A DNA stretch of 9,833 bases, taken from JAICWY01 sp964531205 (GTDB lineage: Bacteria; Vulcanimicrobiota; Vulcanimicrobiia; Vulcanimicrobiales; Vulcanimicrobiaceae). The stretch covers positions 1 to 9,833 of the forward strand of contig CAZHGH010000106.1 of assembly GCA_964531205.1 (NCBI GenBank), written 5' to 3'. The position numbers and the translations under genes are program-made. Positions 5,977-9,833 of the stretch are shown in pieces; within the stretch, counting starts at the first letter, position 1; every line of letters starts with the position of its first letter. Under the pieces are notes generated by a model. That model was not told where the DNA came from, did not search any database, and saw nothing but the letters and a program-made list of their open reading frames with translations.

Positions 5977-7011
5977 ATGAAACGCTTTAGTACTCTGCTC
6001 GCGGCAGCCGCAACGCTCGGATTGTTCTCGAGCGTGGCCGCGCCTGCATTCGCGCAGCAAGCGCCTCCGGCACAAGTCAACCAGACGATCGACCAAGAGT
6101 CGAATCAGACAGGGAATCAGAACTACATTCCCGGTGTAAACATCCAACTCGATCAGGACAGCAATGCCGCCAACATTCAGGACAGTGCGTTCATGAATGC
6201 AAGCGGAAACATCGGCGCCAACGTGACGGCGGGCAACGGAAACCAACAAGCCAACGTTGCGCTTCTGGATCGTCAATCGCCGACGTACAACTTCAGCGGC
6301 GACTACACACAGGTCGGCTCCGGACAAGGCCTGATCCTCAGCGGTCTAGAGCAGGCATCGATCGGTGCTAACGCCTTCGCGTTCGCAAGCGGCGACGTCA
6401 ATGCAAACGTCGCGGCGGGCGTATGGAACCAGCAAGGCAACGCGATGTTCGTCGCGGCCGACGATACGCTGAAAGGCCAAACGATCGACATGTTCCAGGG
6501 GGACTTCTTCTCGGGATGTGCCGTCTGCGGTCTCAATAATGCACACATCACGGGCCACGCGTTCGATCACTCCACGGGCAGCATCAATGCAAACGTCGCC
6601 TCCGGCGATCTCAACAAACAGCTGAACGTGATGACGATCTCGTACAATGGCGGCAATCAAAACGTCACGATGGATCAGGACAGCTTCGCGCACCTGTACT
6701 TGGTTGACGGACTGAACACGGCCCTCATTAACGACAACGCGTTCGCGCACGCTACCGGCAACATCAACGCCAACGTGGCGTCGGGAACCGGCAACGAGCA
6801 GATGAACCGTTCGAACATCGACGGTTCGGACAACACGGGCGACACGACGACGATCGACCAGTCCATGGGCGATGCGTTCGACGTAATCAGCGGCGGCAAC
6901 GTCGCCAACATCGCCCAAAATGCATTTGCCAACGCTTCGGGTCAAATCGGCGTCAACGTAGGCGCCGGTTACGCGAACCAACAGGCCAATGCGCTTTCGG
7001 TAAGTCACTAA
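5977..7011 (+). CDS. Five-repeat functional amyloid subunit B (FapC-like)
   Basis: A 344-residue exported protein. ATG 5977 is chosen because GGGAG stands seven bases upstream and a signal peptide starts there (MKRFSTLL..., AFA|Q at 26/27); an in-frame GTG at 5962 would add five residues. Five units begin near residues 70, 132, 194, 254 and 315, spaced 60-62. Cores range from IGANVTAGNGNQQAN (unit 1) to the more diverged INANVASGDLNKQLN (unit 3). A CxxC, C181/C184, lies in linker 2, as in subunit A. Unit n matches unit n of subunit A, down to linker signatures (SP...FSGDY after unit 1, ADDxL after unit 2, HAFDHS opening unit 3, ALINDNAF opening unit 4, NVANIAQNAF opening unit 5). The pair thus arose by whole-gene duplication and probably co-polymerise. 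By order it fills the FapC slot directly before the peptidase gene. Confidence 0.88.
   Translation: MKRFSTLLAAAATLGLFSSVAAPAFAQQAPPAQVNQTIDQESNQTGNQNYIPGVNIQLDQDSNAANIQDSAFMNASGNIGANVTAGNGNQQANVALLDRQSPTYNFSGDYTQVGSGQGLILSGLEQASIGANAFAFASGDVNANVAAGVWNQQGNAMFVAADDTLKGQTIDMFQGDFFSGCAVCGLNNAHITGHAFDHSTGSINANVASGDLNKQLNVMTISYNGGNQNVTMDQDSFAHLYLVDGLNTALINDNAFAHATGNINANVASGTGNEQMNRSNIDGSDNTGDTTTIDQSMGDAFDVISGGNVANIAQNAFANASGQIGVNVGAGYANQQANALSVSH
6184..7002 (+). repeat. Five 60-62-residue amyloid repeats, subunit B
   Basis: Unit cores lie at about 6184-6267, 6370-6453, 6556-6639, 6736-6819 and 6919-7002. Cores are less uniform than in subunit A: unit 2 has GVWNQQ, unit 3 GDLNKQ, unit 4 GTGNEQ, unit 5 GYANQQ. 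The Asn and second Gln are kept in all five. Confidence 0.85.
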
Positions 7012-7023
7012 TCAGCGCGACAA

Positions 7024-7059
7024 CCGGGGAGGAGCCATCCTCCCCGGCACTTTCTCTTT
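7024..7059 (+). terminator. Strong intercistronic hairpin after the amyloid subunits
   Basis: A perfect 10-bp stem, CCGGGGAGGA (7024-7033) and TCCTCCCCGG (7038-7047), with a GCCA loop; it begins 12 bases after the stop codon of subunit B. It is followed by a pyrimidine-rich CACTTTCTCTTT rather than a pure T-run. It fits a leaky terminator or a 3' end that stabilises the abundant subunit mRNA, giving less transcript for the peptidase and pore genes downstream. Confidence 0.6.
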
Positions 7060-7077
7060 CATCGGGGAGACATTCGG

Positions 7078-7782
7078 GTGAAAGCATTACTGAACGGATT
7101 CACAGTTCTGGTCTTTGCGCTCGGCATTTACAGCGCGCCCGCGCGCGCCGACATCGCAGGCTTTGTGCCCGGTGCCGGCCTGTTGCACGTTCCGGTCGTG
7201 AGCTTTCAAGACCGGCAGTTCGCCGGGATCGTGCACCAGCAAACGGATTACAGTTGCGGCGCCGCGGCGATCGCGACGATTTTGGATGATGCCTACGGGA
7301 TGCGATTGAGCGAGCGTGCAGCGATTGTCGGCATGCTTCGCGTGAGCGATTTTCAGACCGTAAAATACCGCGGCTTTTCAATGCTCGACATGAAGCACTA
7401 CGTCGAATCGATCGGTATGCGCGGGATCGGCTACAAGTTGACCCTGGACATGCTTTACAAAGTGCAGGTACCCAGCATCGTGCTGATGTCGATCGAAGGC
7501 TACGAGCATTTCGTCGTTTTGAAGAAAGCCACGCCCGAATACGTATACGTTGCGGACCCGATGCTGGGCAACCGTTCCATTCCTACGCCCGACTTTGTGT
7601 CGAGCTGGAACAACATCATCTTCGTCGTTGCAGCGCCGGGATTCGAGCGCGATAGTGCGCTCGCAGCCATTCCGCTTTACGTGGGCAGCACACACCTTGC
7701 GGCAAGCATGCCGCCCGACACGTACGCTCTTGCGAACGCCGTACTCATGAACATCGTCATTCCGGCGGCCACGCGGCTCTGA
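7078..7782 (+). CDS. fapD: Exported C39-family cysteine peptidase (FapD-like)
   Basis: A 234-residue protein starting at GTG 7078, with GGGGAGA seven bases upstream. Signal peptide 1-24 (ARA|D). The C39 peptidase domain spans ~45-190. QQTDYSCGAAAIATIL gives the oxyanion-hole Q54 and nucleophile C60; GYEHFVVL gives H144 and YVADPMLG gives D160, so the catalytic set is intact. C39 peptidases of bacteriocin exporters cut after double-glycine leaders; those fused to ABC transporters are cytoplasmic, while this one is free-standing and exported, as in Fap operons. FapD is required for fibril secretion in Pseudomonas as I recall, but its substrate is not firmly established. It sits between the amyloid subunits and the FapE-like gene, the exact fapC-fapD-fapE order. 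The C-terminal ~40 residues after the domain are unassigned. Confidence 0.88.
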   Translation: MKALLNGFTVLVFALGIYSAPARADIAGFVPGAGLLHVPVVSFQDRQFAGIVHQQTDYSCGAAAIATILDDAYGMRLSERAAIVGMLRVSDFQTVKYRGFSMLDMKHYVESIGMRGIGYKLTLDMLYKVQVPSIVLMSIEGYEHFVVLKKATPEYVYVADPMLGNRSIPTPDFVSSWNNIIFVVAAPGFERDSALAAIPLYVGSTHLAASMPPDTYALANAVLMNIVIPAATRL

Positions 7783-7797
7783 GGATTGAGGCGACAA

Positions 7798-8646
7798 ATG
7801 AAACTGGGACATTTATGCATCATCGCAGCAGTTGTGCTGGGCACGTCGCCCGCACGGGCGGGTGAACTGCCTGCGTTGCCGCAGGCGCAGGTCGTTTCGG
7901 ACGACACGCTCTCGCAAATTCGCGGTATGTACGTGCCGGCAGCGTCTTCTCGAATTGCGGTGCCGCCCCGAAGTATCGTGCGTGATGCAGCCGGGCCGGC
8001 CGCACTCACTGTTACACAAAGCGCTACACTCGCACAGGCAAATACGGTAAATCCGCTCTCGAACATCGCGAATCAAACGGGAACGGTTACATACTTCGGC
8101 GTCGATATGGTGTCGACGTGGACGCAGGCCGGTGGCGGCGGTGCACACGGCGTTTCAGCGGGATTGGATATGGGTTTCGATCTCGCTCACGGACAGGTCA
8201 CGGTCGGTGAGTGGAGCTCGTCGACGAACGGCGGTCTTACCGATGCGACACCGAGCGGGACGATCGGCGGATCGGGAACATCGAACGTTTCCAGCGGCGT
8301 AGGGCAAAATATTCAAATCGCCGGAAACGGTAATACCATTACCAACACGGCAACGGTCACGGTCGGATCCGTGGATTCAGCCATCATTGTCCCAACGACG
8401 AACACGTGCGGTACGCAATGCACTATCAGCATTGGACCGGATGGCGCCCAAGTGGCGATCGCAACCGCACAGGGAAGTGTGTTGCAGACGATAGGCCCGA
8501 ACGGCATCTTGCAGAGTGCGCAAGTTTCGTCGGATATGAATACTATAAGCAACCAGCTGGGAGTTCGCGTGCAAGTATCGCACGTACCAAGCTTCAACGC
8601 GGGTTCGCTTCTGCCCATACTTCAAACGCTTACCGGGCTACCGTAG
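7798..8646 (+). CDS. Exported FapE-like protein with CxxxC
   Basis: A 282-residue protein. ATG 7798 has GAGG six bases upstream and opens a signal peptide (ARA|G at 21/22); the frame also offers TTG 7786, which lacks support. After the signal peptide comes VSDDTLSQIRGM (33-44), which resembles a double-glycine-type leader end (L/V at -12, L -7, I -4, G -2). The middle is Gly/Ser/Thr-rich with beta-prone segments. GQNIQIAGNGNTITN (169-183) echoes the AGxGN part of the amyloid repeats. C204 and C208 form CxxxC. I call it FapE-like because of its place between the peptidase and pore genes, its size, the signal and the cysteine pair; FapE is a minor fibril-associated component in Pseudomonas. Sequence identity to FapE cannot be judged here. 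It lies 15 bases after the peptidase gene and 12 before the pore gene. Confidence 0.7.
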   Translation: MKLGHLCIIAAVVLGTSPARAGELPALPQAQVVSDDTLSQIRGMYVPAASSRIAVPPRSIVRDAAGPAALTVTQSATLAQANTVNPLSNIANQTGTVTYFGVDMVSTWTQAGGGGAHGVSAGLDMGFDLAHGQVTVGEWSSSTNGGLTDATPSGTIGGSGTSNVSSGVGQNIQIAGNGNTITNTATVTVGSVDSAIIVPTTNTCGTQCTISIGPDGAQVAIATAQGSVLQTIGPNGILQSAQVSSDMNTISNQLGVRVQVSHVPSFNAGSLLPILQTLTGLP

Positions 8647-8658
8647 GGGAGGGAGCTC

Positions 8659-9833
8659 ATGCGACTCATTCGGTCATTTACCGCCGCGGTTATTGCCGTT
8701 TCACTCGTGTTACCGGCAACAGCGCTCGCGGGAACGTCCACCAGCGATCTCGAGCGGCAGATTCTCGCGCTGAAGCATCAGATGGAAATGCAGCAACGCA
8801 CGATCGATCGGCTCGAACACCGTTTCGCCGGTACGCCGGTGAAAATTGCAAAGAAACGTCATGCGAGAGTCGTCGCGCACCGCGGCGGAGCTCCGGCAAT
8901 CGGCCGCAGCGCAGTAGGATTTGCGTCGAGTCCGATTTCTGAATTTGCTAATCAGGCCGGCGGTGCACCATCAACGGCGTATGCCTCGAACAGTGCAGCG
9001 TCCACGCAATCAACGTCCACGGGTTCTCTCGGCAAAGAAGGTCCGGCTCAAGGCAGCGTGCAGAGCGTGTACGAGCAACAGAATGCGCTCTTCGCAAAAG
9101 GCTTGACGATCACGCCAGGCATCAACTACACGTATGGCGACAACCGGTTCTTCACGCTCAACGGGTTCATGGCGCTGGGAGCGATTTTTTTGGGCAACAT
9201 CAACGTAAGCCGCCAGCAAAACACCGTGGTTACCCCGAACGTGAATTTATCGTACGGCGCCACGAAGCGTCTGCAATTCGATATGACGGTTCCGTTCGAA
9301 ATGCGCGAATCGCGCTACAGTTCCGCCGGCGCGCAGAATTCGTCGCAGCAAATCACCGAAGCGAACGTTAAGAACGCGGGCATCGGCGACATCAATGCGG
9401 GATTCTTCTATCAACTTCCGCAGAAGAAACTCAATGGACCGATCGTCGTGTTGAACGGTCACGTAACGGCCCCGACCGGTTCTGAGCCTTACGGCATTAA
9501 GGTCGTCCAAGATGCGAACAACGACAATCTCTCGTATGTAAAAGCGCTGCCGACCGGTGCCGGCGTATGGGGTGTATCGGCGGGTGCATCGATTATCAAA
9601 ACGGTAGATCCGGCGATTCTCTTCGCGGGCGCGACAGTGTTCTACAATATTCAAAGACATTTCGCGGACATCAGCCCATATGAGGGCACGACGACACCGG
9701 GTACGGTAGCGCCGGGCAGCGCGTTGAGCTTGAACATCGGTACGGCATTCTCACTGAACGACCGCATGAGCGCAACGTTCGGATTTCAGGACACGATTGT
9801 CGGATCGGAGCGTTTGCGTGCTGACAATGGTCC
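8659..9833 (+). CDS. fapF: FapF-like outer-membrane amyloid secretion pore (3' truncated by window)
   Basis: At least 391 residues; no stop before the window end. ATG 8659 has GGAGG six bases upstream. Signal peptide 1-24 (ALA|G). Residues 30-56 form a coiled coil with a clean heptad pattern: L31, I35, L38, M42, Q45, I49, L52, F56. A disordered linker (~57-130) follows, first basic (VKIAKKRHARVVAHRG) then Ser/Thr/Ala-rich. A short helix, SVQSVYEQQNALF (132-144), precedes the barrel, which starts GLTITPGINYTY ... LNGFMALGAIFLGNI (147-180), a signature I associate with FapF. Alternating amphipathic strands continue to the end. Known FapF is a trimeric 12-stranded barrel gated by a helical plug and exports FapB/C/E. 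Pseudomonas FapF is about 430 aa, so most of this one is present. Confidence 0.88.
   Translation, partial: MRLIRSFTAAVIAVSLVLPATALAGTSTSDLERQILALKHQMEMQQRTIDRLEHRFAGTPVKIAKKRHARVVAHRGGAPAIGRSAVGFASSPISEFANQAGGAPSTAYASNSAASTQSTSTGSLGKEGPAQGSVQSVYEQQNALFAKGLTITPGINYTYGDNRFFTLNGFMALGAIFLGNINVSRQQNTVVTPNVNLSYGATKRLQFDMTVPFEMRESRYSSAGAQNSSQQITEANVKNAGIGDINAGFFYQLPQKKLNGPIVVLNGHVTAPTGSEPYGIKVVQDANNDNLSYVKALPTGAGVWGVSAGASIIKTVDPAILFAGATVFYNIQRHFADISPYEGTTTPGTVAPGSALSLNIGTAFSLNDRMSATFGFQDTIVGSERLRADNG

Noticed and set aside
4941..6080. Long antisense open frame (379 codons) opposite the first five-repeat gene
   Set aside because: It is an effect of repeated Asn/Gly/Ala codons on the other strand. 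The plus strand has ribosome sites, a signal peptide and a family repeat, while the antisense product is Val/Arg-rich and repeats only as a mirror of those units.
5103..7002. Ice-binding, RTX or haemagglutinin-type repeat proteins
   Set aside because: There are no GGxGxDxxx calcium repeats or TxT ladders. The GVNxxAGxxNQQxN core plus adjacent C39 peptidase and FapF-type pore fits Fap better. Curli repeats (SxxxxxQxGxxN) and their CsgG lipoprotein pore are also absent.
6346..7008. Antisense open frame (220 codons) opposite the second five-repeat gene
   Set aside because: Same cause: the reverse reading of the repeats yields a Val/Arg/Asp-rich product with no start signal and no recognisable domain.
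7078..7782. Bacteriocin processing and export system
   Set aside because: The C39 peptidase is free-standing with a Sec signal and has no ABC transporter domain. There are no short precursor peptides nearby and the neighbours are fibre genes.
1..9833. CRISPR arrays, tRNA or rRNA genes, insertion sequences, attachment sites
   Set aside because: I saw no regular spaced DNA repeats of CRISPR form, no tRNA or rRNA signatures, no transposase or integrase reading frames and no flanking terminal repeats.

Overview
The window looks like chromosomal DNA of a diderm (Gram-negative-type) bacterium of moderately high GC. The evidence is a run of six Sec-signal proteins that ends in an outer-membrane beta-barrel. 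The phylum cannot be fixed from the sequence; my impression is an environmental, perhaps non-proteobacterial lineage such as Eremiobacterota, held with low confidence.

Left part, 1-4080. A small plus-strand gene (1-165) runs convergently into a minus-strand block. Read in its own direction from 4080 down to 133, the block encodes: an atypical NarL/LuxR-type response regulator; a small exported protein; a stand-alone 89-residue PAS-like domain; a LuxR-type regulator whose N-terminal domain resembles that stand-alone domain; an exported protein with two cysteines; and a TPR/ATP-grasp fusion. Gaps are short or overlapping (ATGA and TAATG junctions), so most of the block is probably one transcription unit.

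Centre, 4081-4340. A divergent intergenic region holds two hairpins, a perfect 6+6 inverted repeat and a strong Shine-Dalgarno in front of a TTG start.

Right part, 4341-9833 (plus strand). This is the notable content: a complete-looking functional-amyloid secretion operon of the Fap type, in near-canonical order. It starts with a 185-aa exported protein with three amyloid-type repeats. Two exported proteins of 339 and 344 aa follow, each with five repeats of a GVNxxAGxxNQQxN core spaced about 62 residues apart and one CxxC in the same linker. Next come a C39 cysteine peptidase with intact Q/C/H/D residues (FapD-like), an exported FapE-like protein with a CxxxC, and an outer-membrane pore with an N-terminal coiled coil, disordered linker and barrel (FapF-like, cut by the window end).

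How it would work: the repeat proteins are exported to the periplasm by Sec, kept or processed there by the peptidase, threaded through the trimeric pore and assembled as amyloid fibrils on the cell surface. Hairpins with T-rich tails after the first repeat gene and after the second five-repeat gene could set subunit-to-machinery ratios. The divergent atypical regulator is a natural candidate for controlling the operon. Relative to Pseudomonas fap, the differences are five rather than three repeats in the large subunits, a repeat protein in the position of the FapA chaperone, and the CxxC inside the repeat region rather than at the C-terminus.
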